Assembly: GCA_963971425.1 (NCBI GenBank) | Contig: OZ020523.1 | Span: forward strand, 17,852,867 to 17,916,866 | Length of the DNA: 64,000 bases | Source of the DNA: Bryoerythrophyllum caledonicum | Lineage: Eukaryota; Streptophyta; Bryopsida; Pottiales; Pottiaceae | Reading direction: 5' to 3' | Notes under the pieces: model-generated | Databases searched by the model: none | What the model was told of the DNA's origin: nothing | The model's input: only the letters and a program-made list of their open reading frames with translations | Translations under genes and position numbers: made by a program | In this document: in pieces, positions 33,967 through 46,285 of the stretch | Layout: every line of letters starts with the position of its first letter | Numbering within the stretch: position 1 is the first letter of the stretch

Positions 33967-34728
33967 GGGGCGGGGCGATGCAACGGTTGGCCCTGGCGGG
34001 AGACCAGATCCTATCCGCGCGGGAGGCTGAGCTGTCTCTGCGATAGTGAGGTCGTAGGGTGGTTCAGTCAGGCTCCACCCAGCGTGCTCACGAGCCCTTT
34101 GGGCCCGCAACTACCACTTTACTGCACGTAATAGGCCACCCATGTGGGTGGTGTGAGGTGGCCCCTAGGTCGCCTCACCTTGCATGGTTGCCTTTTTTGG
34201 AGCCCCACCTTGCACACACCTGCGACCTCACTCCTTTGGTAAACCCACTTTACATGCACGACTTATGACCCCTCCAGATCTATATTTAGAAGCGCTTTTT
34301 GTCAGGATCATAATAGTAAGTCCATGACTTTAGGAATGTAAATTCATGGAAAAGCAGGGATCCTATAGGCGACCACTGGGCAGTCCACGCTAGAGGCTTT
34401 ACAAAATCATAGATAATTGTAGACTTTGTCAAAAAAATGTTTTTTTTTGGGACGTCCTTGCACAAGCTTTGCAGACTGTCCAAAAATTATAAAGTTTTTG
34501 TTTCACACTCCAAACTAAGCAAACTTGAAATTTGCACGGAAATACCAACCACTGCAGTCTTAATGTGTGCACAACTCCATTCTCAAGATTTCACAACCGA
34601 ATTCCTTAGGGATTTCAGGCAAATTGAGATTCAACACATCCAGAGACTACGTTTGGGCCTTACAAGCTAGGGTTAATAAGTTTTGTGACCTGTGTACTGA
34701 TATCACTTCTGCTCTCTACTCGTATGTA
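33967..34728. other. Intergenic DNA between the minisatellite and the Tc1-type element
   Basis: GC-rich to about 34260, AT-rich after. No gene supported. The TA at 34727-34728 is the left target duplication of the next element. Confidence 0.35.
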
Positions 34729-36349
34729 CAATGTCTTGCAAAACTGAGTCAAGTTTTGGTAATTCGAAATTCAATTATCAATGTAGGAAAACTGGCAATA
34801 GATTTGTACAAATCATAAATTGTACAAGATAGCAATTTTGGTGGGCTACAACTTGATGCAAAAGAAAGTTCTTCTTACATTCATATGTACAAGAAAATCA
34901 CATTCGAAGGAAACTGTGTCTCTTGACTCAGTTTTGCATGCCATTGAGGACTCAGGGGCCAAGACATGTGTTTTGCATGCCACAAATGCATTGAGGATGT
35001 ATGAGCTCAAATTGGCTTGGACATGTTAAACTACAATGTTGCAATACTCCATGCACATTGTTAGTATACTTTTATTACTCAACATGGTGTACTTGAAGGA
35101 GCTTTCTGCAAGCGCTCGTACAGACCTTGATAACTCTATTTTGGTGAAGTTGCAAGCTGGTAGATCGAGAAGGGATGTAGCAAGTGAGTTGCAGGTGTCT
35201 CAAAGTCATGTTGCAAGACTTAGAAGGAAGAGATTGTCTAATATTCCTACTAGTAGTGGTGGTAGACCACAAGTATTAACAGATGCTCAAAAGAGTGTAG
35301 GCATTTGAGCTGTCACATTAGGAGGATTTGAAACTGCAACATAAGCTATCCAGCATGTACGTGAGGAATGCCAAGTTACTGTAAGTGTTGATACGGTGAG
35401 AAGGGTCTTACGTGTAGGAGGACTGAGATCAAAAGTGAAGCAGAAGAAACCGAAAGTGAACCAGATACACATCAAGGATTGACTTGAATTTGCTAGACGC
35501 CATGAACATTGGACCATTCATGATTGGGAGCACATCATCTTCTCTGCTGAGATAAAGGTAAATCGATTTTGCTCCGATGGTCGTAGTTGGTGTTGGATTT
35601 GCAATGAACGGTCTTTTGATTCAAAAGAAGTGAAACAAACTGTAAAGTTTAGTGGTGGTTATGTCATGTTGTGGGGTTGTATGACATTTCAAGGCTCAGG
35701 CATGTTTTGTAGAATTGAAGGAAGAATGGATCAGCATCAATACAAAGAAATTTTGCAAAGAGATTTAATGTACACGGTGATGGCATATAATCTTGATCCT
35801 TCGAATTTGATATTTCAGCATAACAATGATCCCAAACATACAGCAAAAAGTGTTCGCCAATGGCTAAAATCACAAAACTTTGATGTTCTTAGTGGCCTGC
35901 GCAATCTCCTAACCTAAATCCAATTGAACATCTTTGGGTAAGGCTGAAACGTCGTCTTAACCAGAATGAAAGTGCTCCAAAAGGAATTTTAGAGTTGTCA
36001 GAACGTAATGAGGAGTATTGGGCTTCTATAAAACCAGAGGAGTGTAGGAGGTTGTACGAAAGCATGCCACGACGAATCCAAGCTGTTTTAGCTGCCAAAG
36101 GCAAGTGGACAAAATATTAAGTTGTTTTTTGGTTGATGATGCAAAACTGAGTCAAGAGACACAGTTTCCTTCAAATGTGATTTTCTTGTACATATGAATG
36201 TTAGAAGAACTTTCTTTTGCATCAAATTGTAGCCCACTGAAATTGCTATCTTGTACAATTTATGGTTTATGCAAATCTATTGCCAGTTTTCCTACATTGG
36301 TAATTGAATTTCGAATTACTAGAACTTGACTCAGTTTTGCTAGACGCTG
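34729..36349 (+). mobile_element. Tc1-type DNA transposon with 210-bp TIRs and TA target duplication
   Basis: Left terminus CAATGTCTTGCAAAACTGAG, right terminus the complement of CAGCGTCTAGCAAAACTGAG. TA flanks both (34727-34728 and 36350-36351). TIRs 34729-34938 and 36140-36349 are nearly identical. Each TIR carries GCAAAACTGAGTCAAG at its outer end and the same motif inverted at its inner end. Confidence 0.9.
35036..36120 (+). pseudogene. Tc1-type (DD34E) transposase, inactivated
   Basis: One frame gives an N-terminal paired-like helix-turn-helix (LQAGRSRRDVASELQVSQSH, then SGGRPQVLTDAQ). In-frame stops follow at 35306 (TGA), 35342 (TAA) and 35480 (TGA). The catalytic domain continues in the same frame to 35890. 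A one-base frameshift near 35889 leads to WPAQSPNLNPIEHLW and the C-terminus ending at 36118. Two of the three catalytic acids are lost: the usual FSDE reads FSAE and QHDN reads QHNN. The Glu of NPIEHLW remains, and spacing from the second position is 34. Dead copy; any movement would need another source of transposase. Confidence 0.9.
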
Positions 36350-36351
36350 TA

Positions 36352-39300
36352 TATATTGAAAAGTTCAGTAGCACATATTTTAACAAGAGAATGTTCCTAA
36401 ATCTTAAGAGATGCATCCCTGGGAAGATCTTTAGAGGTGCAAAGTAGCAGGGAGTTCTGTTGTGAGTTTGATTAGATGTTGATGGTTTTTGTTTGTCTAT
36501 TTGGTAAGATTACACAATATTCTAGGCAGTGTGAACATTTTTATCTTTGAATTGTAAAATCTGCTGCATATTTGAAACTCATGGCCAAAATTGTGGTTTT
36601 CACCGCCTAACTCCTGACCTTTGTATATCGAGGAGAAGCTTACATCCACTTCACTTATTTTGTCACAAGTATTATCCATTTATCTTCGCCCACATGTTGC
36701 TAAACCACTTCAATTCTCTCTTATTTAACCAGTATCCGATGAAGAAGTTGTGCCCAAAAAACCTGGCAACATACTTTTACAAATCCATGCGAAAGGGTGA
36801 AAAAGAACACGTGAAGAACGATACGATCCTTTGAGTCATGTGCACCCGAAAAAGCACCCACAGCGTCATTGAATTCATGACGCTTTTGTCATAAAAATTA
36901 AAAAAACCAGGCTAAGTATCATTTCATGAAGATTATATTGGAAACGCATATTAATGTGCGTTTTGACACGATATTCCCACGCTCTGACCTTCGGTCTCAA
37001 AATAACAGTTGATGTGCACCTCCAAAATTTTGGATGAAACTGAAAGTATGAAGAAATGTCTTTGGCATGGAATCCCCTACTCAGATAGTTGAACAAAGGT
37101 TTGGACATGTGAAGGTGGAAGAAGGAGGATTTTCTTGACAAGAAATCGTCACAATATCTTCTGCTTTAACGTGCATACCACATTACAGATCTATGTTGGT
37201 GATACATGTTCATAATTTTGGCAGTTTTATGCTTGTGGAACTGAGAGTTTTGAGGTTCAAAATGAGTTCAATATAGTGGATGACTTCAAGATTTTGTGAG
37301 TAAAGTACTTGTGAATGGGTGAAACAACATCATTGGCGACCTGGTTGGTTCATGTGCATCATTCTTAATATCAACTGCTCGGACCATGGGTTGGTTTGTT
37401 GCAGAAAAACATTCGCTTAAATTCCCGCTATCCATTCATACCTTCTCTGACCTGTGATTTTTGTGATGAAGTAAAGGAGTGCAATTGCTTTAGGAGTTTC
37501 AAATCACATAAGCATTACTACTCAGAACATGCATGACTAGCTCCGTTACTGCCTACGAGCTGTGTTCGTTCCATCTGTTCTCCATTCCCAATTTGTGATT
37601 CAAAAATGTGTAAATCCCAATTATTTCATGCTGTAAAGTTCAACTGCGTACATGGAAAGGGTTGGTGTCTGTAAAATTAGCATCTCACTACTTGGATCAT
37701 TGACAAGAACGCCGTTAGCGTGCCCGGTCATTTCCAACTCTAAAAGTGCCGCTCTTCACTCACCGACACTTCCTTTTTGTTGTCCTCTGAGACCAAAGTA
37801 ATTCACAAAAAAATCTGAAAAATATGAAATATAATAATAAGTGAAAAACGACAGGTTCGATATCAGTGAAATTCAATCCAAGTGTCTGTTAAGCCTTCGA
37901 TTCCTATTGACATTGAAGAGGAAAACGAGGCAAAGATCTTCGCGGCAATTAGTGATGATATCAGCCTCAAAAATTCTGGTCTCTCCAATGGTGAAAAATT
38001 CAGTGTTTGAAGGCACGTTTGATTTCAACTTCATTGTGGCTGTAGAAAGTTTGCTTCTGAAATTACTGAAACATGGTCATAACACTACAATCACCAACAC
38101 TGAAGCAAAATGGCAAAAGTCTTGAACTTCCTCGTGCATAACACCTTGTTGTCCTTTCGAGGCACCCATTCCATGATTTTCTAGGTTTTAGGAAAACCCT
38201 TTGATTTGTAAAACTTCAGCCTTGGATTCACATGAAGTTTATGGTGGCTAAGACATCTTATAACTTAATCAAAATTTTGTACATTTAGAAAGAAATTAAG
38301 AGGAAAGAATTTTGAATTAGTTTGATAGAAAAATTGGCATAACCTTAGGAAATCCACATGGTTAGAAACTCCTAAGAAAATCGACTACTTCTCACGAATT
38401 ATTTTTCTAATTTTCCCATTTTAGTGAAGTGGGAAATAAAGTAAATACCATTTTAATTTCATTTTTTAGCAGTAGGATCTTGATAGGTTCAATCTCATAT
38501 ATATGTATTCTATATGTAAATATTCATATAGATAAGTATTAATCTTTGTTACTGGATAGAAATCCACCCTTTTCTCCATCCATCCATTCTAAATAAATTT
38601 GGTTAAAATAAAACTCTACCTAAAAACTTTCGAAGGGAAAGTATAAATATGTCTGCTGAAGGAGTTAAACCCTTCTTTCAATTTAGAAGATTGTTCATGA
38701 ATATTTGTACATTTTCAATCTCTTAAATATACACAATATATAAATTTAACTTCGATTTATTACTCATGGATTAAAAGTAATATTGTAATATTCTTAATTT
38801 TCCCAGAACTTCAAAAAAATTCTAGCATCTTTCATATTCAAATGATTTTTCTCCAATGATTATAAATGATATAGAAATCATTATTATTTAAAAGCTCAAA
38901 TAGAATTTCTTATGATTTTAATGAAATAGAATATGAATTTATCTTGTAATATAGTTCTATTATTAAATTTTTCAATCATTAAGAATACATTTACTCATGA
39001 TCAAAATACTTTATAAGATTTCATTAACAGTGGTGCTAACAACATTAATTGTGCATGGTGGCTAATAGGCTATCCTACACGTTGGTCGGGTTCATACATA
39101 ATTAGTTCAAAATGAAGATTGTCCAAAATCTTTGGAAAATATAAGGGATTTGTCAAAGGTGATATCCATGTAATGCCAAGGTCATATCCATGTAATATCT
39201 AGGAAATACTCATGTAACACCTATGTGATATCTGTTGTGTCCAAACTACTATGGATTGGAAAAAATAATTAATTCGACAAGGAGTGTCCGAACTTGACCA

Positions 39301-39826
39301 ATGCATGCGGTACTACAGAAGATTTACACACTATGGTAAATTCCTTTAAAAATAATACCAGATTATGTAAAAATCTGAAAGTTTTCAACAAATTCATATT
39401 TGAAATTATAATAATTGTATTCAATCATGGAAAATTTGGATATGACAACTAATTTAGTGATTGCAATGCGAGATTGGATAGCATAGATTACAAAAATTGT
39501 CAGAATAGATTAAAAGTGAGATTTATCATGTTTATGAAATTATGTTTGAAACAAGCGGGAAGTTGTATTAACCCTTAAAGGATGGAGCCTATGACCATGG
39601 AATCAACCCTAATTTCCATTCTATTGTGTGCATTGATTTTTCATTAAATATAAGTAGAAATTTATTTTTTCATTTTTCAGAGACGAGATCACATGTTTTG
39701 TTCATGTCACAAAAATCACAAATTTTTTTGGGAATAAATTTATTGTTTTTTTTTCAAGAAAAAGTGAAGAAAATTCATATCAAATTCGAAGTATGCTAAA
39801 AAAAAATTGAATTTTTTTAACCAAGA
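36352..39826. other. Intergenic DNA; partial repeats, no gene supported
   Basis: 36350-38160 has moderate GC with only short ORFs; 37205-37260 and 37735-37880 share stretches with 21650-21900 (same repeat, different order). 38160-39826 is very AT-rich without features. TTAACCCTTAAAGGATGG at 39569 resembles a TTAA-family right end. Confidence 0.4.
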
Positions 39827-41143
39827 TGTACAATACCCACCAATAAGTATACGTTCATTTTGCATATGTACGTTTCCACTCTACACTCCTGCCAACTTTG
39901 ACACCCTTTAAAAGGCTGAAAATTTGTCATTTCACCATGATATTTTTGGCACAAGATCATTTCTACGTTGACAACATGTGTGCAAAATTTCAAGGTCGGA
40001 AGTCGAATTAAAAGAAAGATATTCAAGATCTACCAACATGGGTAGCACTAAGAAAAGTTTCATAGCTACGAACTTTGACACCCTCCCAAGGATTGAATTT
40101 TTTCTTTTTGCCCATGTAATTTTTGGCATGGGACCGCCTCTGTGTTTATTACATGTTTAAAGTCTAAAACATCCACACAAAGAGACATATTTAAAATCTA
40201 GCAACATGTGTAGTTGTGAGTGTAGTTGTAAGAAACATTTCACTCCTGGCCAACTTTGACACACTCCCAAGGATTAAATCTTTTGTTTTTGCGCATGAAA
40301 TTTTTGGCATGAAACCATTTCTATATCAAATACATGTGTGCCAAGTTTTAAGGCCAGAATACCTATATAGCAAAAGATTTTTGAAATCTACCAACATGTG
40401 TAGTTGTGAGAAACATTTCACTCTTGCCAAATTTGACACCCTCCCATGGATTGAGTTTTATATTTTTTCCCATGAGATTTTGGACATGAGACCATCTCTA
40501 TGTTGATTATATGTGTGCTTAATTTCAAGTCTAAAATATCCACGATAGAAAAGAAAAAATTCAAAATCTACCAACGTGCTAATTGTGACAAACAACCAAG
40601 GGTACCATTTCAACTTTGGCACCTTCCCTAGGTTTGAAAAATTGTTATTTCACTATAAAAATTTTAACACATGATCACCTCTATGAATATAACATGTGTG
40701 CCAAATTTCAAGGCCAGAAGATGAATAAAAAAACCCATATTCAAAATCTACCAACATGTGTAACTATGAGAAACAATCTTGTGTATCTATTATTGTATTC
40801 ATCACATGGCTTTGAAATTTAACACACATGTTATGAGCATAGAGATGATCTTGTGATAAAACTTTCATGGTAAAATATCAAATTTTCAGCCCTCAAGAGG
40901 GTGTCAAAATTGGCAATAGTGAATGGCTTACAACTACACTTGTTGGTAAATTTGGAATATCTTTTTCTATATTCATCTTCTGGGCTTGAAATTTGGCACA
41001 CATGTTGTCAACATAGAAATGATCTTGTGCCAAAAATTTCATGGTAAAATGACATTTTTCCAACCCTCAGGAGGGTGTCAAAGTTGGCAGCAGTGTAGTG
41101 TGGAAACATTCATGAACGTATACTTATTGGTGGGTACTGTACA
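39827..41143. mobile_element. Fold-back element built from about 180-bp modules
   Basis: Outer ends TGTACAATACCCACCAATAA (39827) and TTATTGGTGGGTACTGTACA (to 41143) are inverted repeats, and similarity continues several hundred bp inward. The left part is a tandem of modules, each with TTTGACACCCTCCC, TTTTTGGCATGAGACC, ACATGTGTGCCAA and CTACCAACATGTGTAG (module starts near 39895, 40065, 40245, 40425, 40610). From about 40815 modules run in the opposite direction (AGGGTGTCAAA, CTTGTTGGTAAATTTGG). No coding capacity. Confidence 0.75.
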
Positions 41144-42074
41144 TTGCAGGGACAAAACTTGTGGTGCAAATGAAACTTCCGAATTGCTACAATTAGAAAA
41201 TCGGTTATAGGCCCAAAGTTCGAATTGCAATAATTTATCCAATTTTAAGTATTTTTCAAAATTTCAAACTAGAATGGAAACTAGACTTCATAATCCTCAT
41301 TTCATTAGTTGGACTCAAAATTTAAAAAAATATCATTTGAATGACTCAAATTCACATTTAGAGTTAGAGTGAATAGTTTCTTAAATACACTACACTGAGA
41401 TCCATGTCACAAACTTTATCTTCTTTAGATATAACATGATTACCTCAATGAGGCAAGTTTCATCAGCATTTAACACTCACACATTCAATGAGCTCTCCAC
41501 AAAAAGAATTGGATGAAAAATGACCGTTACAACAATAGTCATCCTCAAATGTCATCTTCAAATATTAGCGATAATCATCTTGTTTCATCCTAGTATATTC
41601 CTTCACTACCTTGGCATCATCATCGTCAACTAAAGAGTCTTTTGTATCCTCCATAATCTCCTATGAATCTTTGGCAACCATCTTCAATCTAGGGATGGGT
41701 TCCCAGTGAAGAGCATTCAAATGCAAGTGCGGGCAGGGAGACTGGGTAGTGAAGAAGGCGTGGGAGAGGCGGGGCCCAGGCTAGATCACATGCTTAATCT
41801 GTCGGTCATGGGGGTATGCGTTACCAGGATTTCATTTTCACGAGTTGACAGGAAACATTATTGCTGGTATATTGAGCCAGAAAGGCGTAAGTGAACGATT
41901 TAAGAATACATGTAAATAGAATCTGACAAATGATATTGGCACGTCAGGGCAAGTTGACAACCCACTAAAGGATTGGCCATCCACAAGTCAACTCTCATCA
42001 CAACTTCACAACGATATAACACGAGTATCGTGTGCATTATGTACGCACATCTGTCAGGACAAGCTTTAGTTTGC
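41144..42074. other. Intergenic DNA, no gene seen
   Basis: AT-rich to about 41690, then mixed composition. ORFs are short and unremarkable. TGA at 42075-42077 is the target duplication of the following MITE. Confidence 0.3.
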
Positions 42075-42077
42075 TGA

Positions 42078-43330
42078 AGGCCGGTTCGCACTAGCACTTG
42101 CGGTCGACTTGCGTTCCGAGTTAGGGTAATTTGAGAAAATATTTTCTTAATATTCAAAAACATTGTAGACTCTTGTCTCATACCAACTCAAGTCACTCTT
42201 GCTTGCGGTTGCCGCACGCAAGCCAAGATGAGCCAAAATTTGCGTTAGTAAGTATTGTTCAAGTGACCGCAAGTACTACTTACTTTTGGATTTTAGTTCA
42301 TTAACCCCTAAAGAACCACGACCTAATTCACTCTAAAACTAGTCCAAAACTGCCACTGTCAAAAAGAGACATGAAAGTCACATTTTAAAGTGAATTTCGG
42401 ATTTTCAACCATATGATCTTAAAAAAGACTTCCATATAAACATGCCATCAAATTTTGGTTGCAATTCACCGCACGGATTGATAGATTTGAGTGCTTAAAG
42501 TCAAAACAATGGTTCATTTTCATTTCTGTGTTGAGTAGATCAGCTGACTTTGACTTCATTTTGTATCAAATTTTTGCATTATAGAAGGTCTAAATCTTTT
42601 ACCATTGTCTTAAGCATGATGTTATTTCCCAACACACCAATTTCTAGAGGTAAAAAAGGGGTGTAGCATATTCAAAACAAGTGTGTAAGGAGTGGAGGTT
42701 CAAAAATTGTCATTTCACGTTTTATTTTTTTGTGAACTACGTATGTATTCAAATGATAATCCAAACGGTCAATGAGAAGGTTTTCACCATATATTTTTGT
42801 TGAAAAAAAAAAGTGAAAAATATGAAGATCTCTAGGTTTTATGTAGAAAAGATGAAGTTTTTTTCCTTTGTTGCCCGACAATGTGTGAAAATGTTTGACT
42901 TGGAATAAAATGCCTTTTGACACTAATTTAAGACAAGAATTTTTTTTGAAAATTTCTAAATAAGGAAATATTATTTACATGCGTGAAAAATCTCAATGTC
43001 AATAGAAACTTTTGTCAAAAATTTTGGAGGTGCCCGAAGTCCCACTTTTGGCTTTAAGTGGTACTAACTTTCAAACCACAAATCCAAAAAAAAAAAAAAA
43101 AAAATCTCCACGAAGCTCTTATCAGATCCTATCTTGAAAAAAAAAATCAATTTAAAAGGATTTTTTTTTGAATTGTAGGTACATGCCCAGAATCCAAAAT
43201 GACCCCGGAGGGACGTTTGGTCCATTAGGGGTTAATTCTCTAATTGTTTTATTACATGTTACCCTTCTGACGTAGATTCTTGCAGCACTTGCGGTGAACA
43301 TGCGTTCTTCTGCCTAGTGCGAACGGGCCT
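42078..43330. mobile_element. Tourist-like (PIF/Harbinger-type) MITE, split by a nested TTAA element
   Basis: Termini AGGCCGGTTCGCACTAG (42078) and CTAGTGCGAACGGGCCT (to 43330) are inverted repeats, flanked by TGA at 42075-42077 and 43331-43333: a 3-bp TNA duplication, as in PIF/Harbinger elements. Subtracting the nested insertion at 42301-43235 leaves about 320 bp. CACTTGCGGT occurs in direct orientation near both ends. Confidence 0.75.
42301..43235 (+). mobile_element. TTAA-flanked non-autonomous element nested in the MITE (copy h)
   Basis: TTAACCCCTAAAGAACCAC at 42301 and CCATTAGGGGTTAA to 43235 bound 935 bp. Core CACCGCACGGATTGATAG near 42470 and the reverse TGCACAATT block near 42680 are present. 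It interrupts the surrounding MITE cleanly at a TTAA, so it is younger than the MITE. Confidence 0.8.
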
Positions 43331-43389
43331 TGAGTGATAAGTTCTGCTACTTTATGACGTCTTGTAGTTAATAACCTGTATTGATGTGG

Positions 43390-45425
43390 ATGGAGCTCCC
43401 CATCCATCCTCCCAACCAGTGGATGCCAAGGGCAAACTAACCCCTCGTTCTCCCTCGTGGGATGAATCATCCCTCCTAGCCAGCCAGGTGGTGAAACCCT
43501 AGCCCTTTGGTACACAAACCCTCCTCCCCCTCCCGGCATGTGCCATGGCTCGTGCGCTCCTCTCGCCGGTCGCAACACATTTCTCTACAAAAAAACCTGT
43601 GACGGATATTGCCTCCTATGAAGTTTGTGCGTAGGAGCACGTGTAGGGTTCGTTTCTATACCTCCCCAAGTTTTCTTAAGTGTTATCCTTTGTGCCCATC
43701 TGACACTAATATTGAATATATCATTTTCTTTCATGGTTTCCATTCCCCAGAGATTGATCCTTTAAGCTCATCTTTTGTGCTTAGGTATGTTGTTATTGAG
43801 AACTAGGGTTTGAGTTTTATATTTTCAAGTTTCTTGAGTGATATATTAGTTTCTTCAATAAGTGATTTATTATAGTTTAGGGTATGAGGCATATTTCAAT
43901 CATTCCATTTAGTGCGATTTAGGGTTTTTATGGCACAACTCTATGCTAGATATATCATAGATGTTTACAGTGACTTATTTCTTAAATTTGATTTTGTGCA
44001 TGACAGGTATTGCGATTGGTATGCAAAGGCTCCCAAGGACGTTTTAGAAAACTTTTACTGCGCGTGATAAGTATTGCCTTTTAAATGCACACTCAAGTAC
44101 ATTTAATGAGATATTTTTCCTTTGTGACGGATATTGTGATAAGAAACTAGAGACATTTTGTTTCACACTCTTCTAGCATGACGGGTATTTTGCTTGAAAA
44201 ACAAAGTAATTAAGGGAATGTTTTTTAGTTGGCATCTCTGTGAAAGGTATTGCTATGTATATTTTGTCTTTCCTACCCTTAGAATTACATAAATTTATCA
44301 TAATTCAAATAGAATTCTTTTCATATCTATCGCATTAAAAATAATAAATATTTATGTACTCAAATTGACTTATCCGTCACTTTACTTTCCATTACTCAAG
44401 TTGCCTTTCTTACATTCTAACTTTTTCTTATGGAGTCAACATGTCAAAATCACGGAAGACTATCAACGTCCAGAATCCTCCGCTTGAACCTATTTCATTC
44501 CATGACATTACATGGGAGCATGCTAGTAGACAAGGATGGCGCAAGGCAAGTACAATTCTCCATTCATACATGGCTTTTCCGCACAAGGGACTTCCTTGTA
44601 GGCCTGGTCAAGAACGGCAAGTGGTAAGCCAGATAACCCTATTCCATGGAATGGTAAAAACTACACATACGCAAGAATGAAATAAGAATCTTACATCTTC
44701 AAACCTCTCTAAGCAATACAAGACCTAATTACAACACTAAGAAGAATGAAAGAGAGTGTTCTAAAATACCAATACCCATCATGATTTCAAAACACACCAA
44801 GTACAACATTAAATAATGGAAAATTTAAGCAATACTTGTTAGGACCCCCCAAAAAAGCATAAAGTTGTGCCTTAAAAACCCTAATTCGCACTAAATGGAA
44901 TGATTGAAATATGTCTCATACCCTAAACTATAATAAATCACTTATTGAAGAAACTAATGCATCACTCAAGAAGCTTGAAAATATCAAACCCTAGTTCTCA
45001 ATAACAACATACCTAAGCACAAAAGATGAGCTCAAAGGATCAATCTCTGCGGAATGGAAACCATGAAAGAAAATGATATATTCAATATTAGTGTTAGATG
45101 GGCACAAAAGATAGCACTTGAAAACAATAGGAGAGGTACATAAACAAACCCTACATGTGCTCCTACACACAAGCTTCACAAGAGGCAATACCTGTCACGG
45201 GTATTTCGTAGAGAAATGTGTCACAACGGACAAGAGGAGCGCATGGGCCAGGGCACATGCCAGGAGGGGGGGTTGTGTGCCAAAGGGCTGGGGTTTCACC
45301 ACTTGGCTGGCTGAGAGGGATGATTCATCCCACAGACCACGGATGATTCATCGCACGAGAGGGAACGAGGGGATCAGTTTGCATTGGGCCCAATGGATGA
45401 TGTGGGGACAGAACCGACAGTTACT
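43390..45425. mobile_element. Large inverted-repeat element with GTGACGGATATTGC motifs
   Basis: Left arm from about 43390 to 43980 is repeated inverted from about 44870 to 45425. Evidence includes near-identical 65-codon ORFs at 43609 (plus) and 45188 (minus), TGGTGAAACCC..GCCCTTTG and GTGCTCCTACAC-type blocks, and the CCCTCGTTC end. A TGACGGATATTGC-like motif recurs in the left half (43601, 44002, 44063, 44134, 44179, 44239). The middle has no transposase. Exact termini and superfamily unknown. Confidence 0.6.
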
Positions 45426-45509
45426 CCTATTGCGGCTTCAATGGTAGCAGATGACTTCTCTGGGCAGGGGCTAGGCCATCCTTAGTACACTTCACTACCG
45501 ATCAATAGA

Positions 45510-46285
45510 CTGACTTTAATTTGGGTCAAGTTTTGCACTACACTAGGTCTAAATTCATTACCATTATGTTAATCATGATGTTATTTCCTTGTATACCAAT
45601 TTCTAGAGGTGGAGAAGGGGTATAGCATATTCAAAACAATTGTGCAAGGAATGGTGGTTCAAAAATTGCCAATTCACATTATATTTTTTAGTGAACTACA
45701 GATGTTTTAGAATGAGAATTAGAACAATCAATAAGAATTTTTACACCACATCTTGTAGTAGAAACAATACAAAAACAAAAAGTATGAAGATCTTTCAGTT
45801 TTATGTGGAAAACAAGTGTTTTTGGTACCTTGGCCGACAATGTGTGAAAATGTTTGACTTGGATAAACATGCTATTTTAAAATAAAGACAAGAATTTTTC
45901 CAACAATATGAAAGGAAAGAATACTACTTGCTAGTATTGAAAATCTCATATCAAATGGAGTATTCTAGCCAAATTTTTGGAGTTGCCCAAACTACTCGCT
46001 CTCACGAAGTTTTGCTTTTAAATGGCATAACTCAGTTGCATTGATTGTCAGATTATGAAACAAATTATACTCATAGAAATCTTTTGGTAATGTCCATCAA
46101 CAATAGAAATTATAAATAGAATTTTAAAAATTGACATTGTAGTAACTTGCCCAAACCTTCCAAAGTCCTCCAAAGAGACTTTTGGAAATTTGGGGGTTTA
46201 GATGGCATCATTTTTTTAATTAAATGTTGGATTTAGGAAAAAATTGGAGGCACACATAGGGGACTCTTGGAAATTTAGGGATTAA
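45510..46285 (+). mobile_element. TTAA-family element lacking its left end (copy i)
   Basis: Starts inside the family sequence (TTTTGCACTACACTAGGTCT) near 45530, has AGCATATTCAAAACAATTGTGC, and ends GGAAATTTAGGGATTAA (TTAA 46282-46285). It is followed directly by a copy of the GGTGGCCAC repeat. Confidence 0.55.

Noticed and set aside
33609..34131. Glu/Arg-rich ORFs
   Set aside because: Products of the 50-bp minisatellite, whose unit is not a multiple of three.
39895..40800. CRISPR-like array of spaced repeats
   Set aside because: Units are about 180 bp, degenerate and part of a fold-back element in a eukaryotic context.
43390..45425. LTR retrotransposon
   Set aside because: The repeated ends are inverted, not direct, and there is no gag-pol coding.
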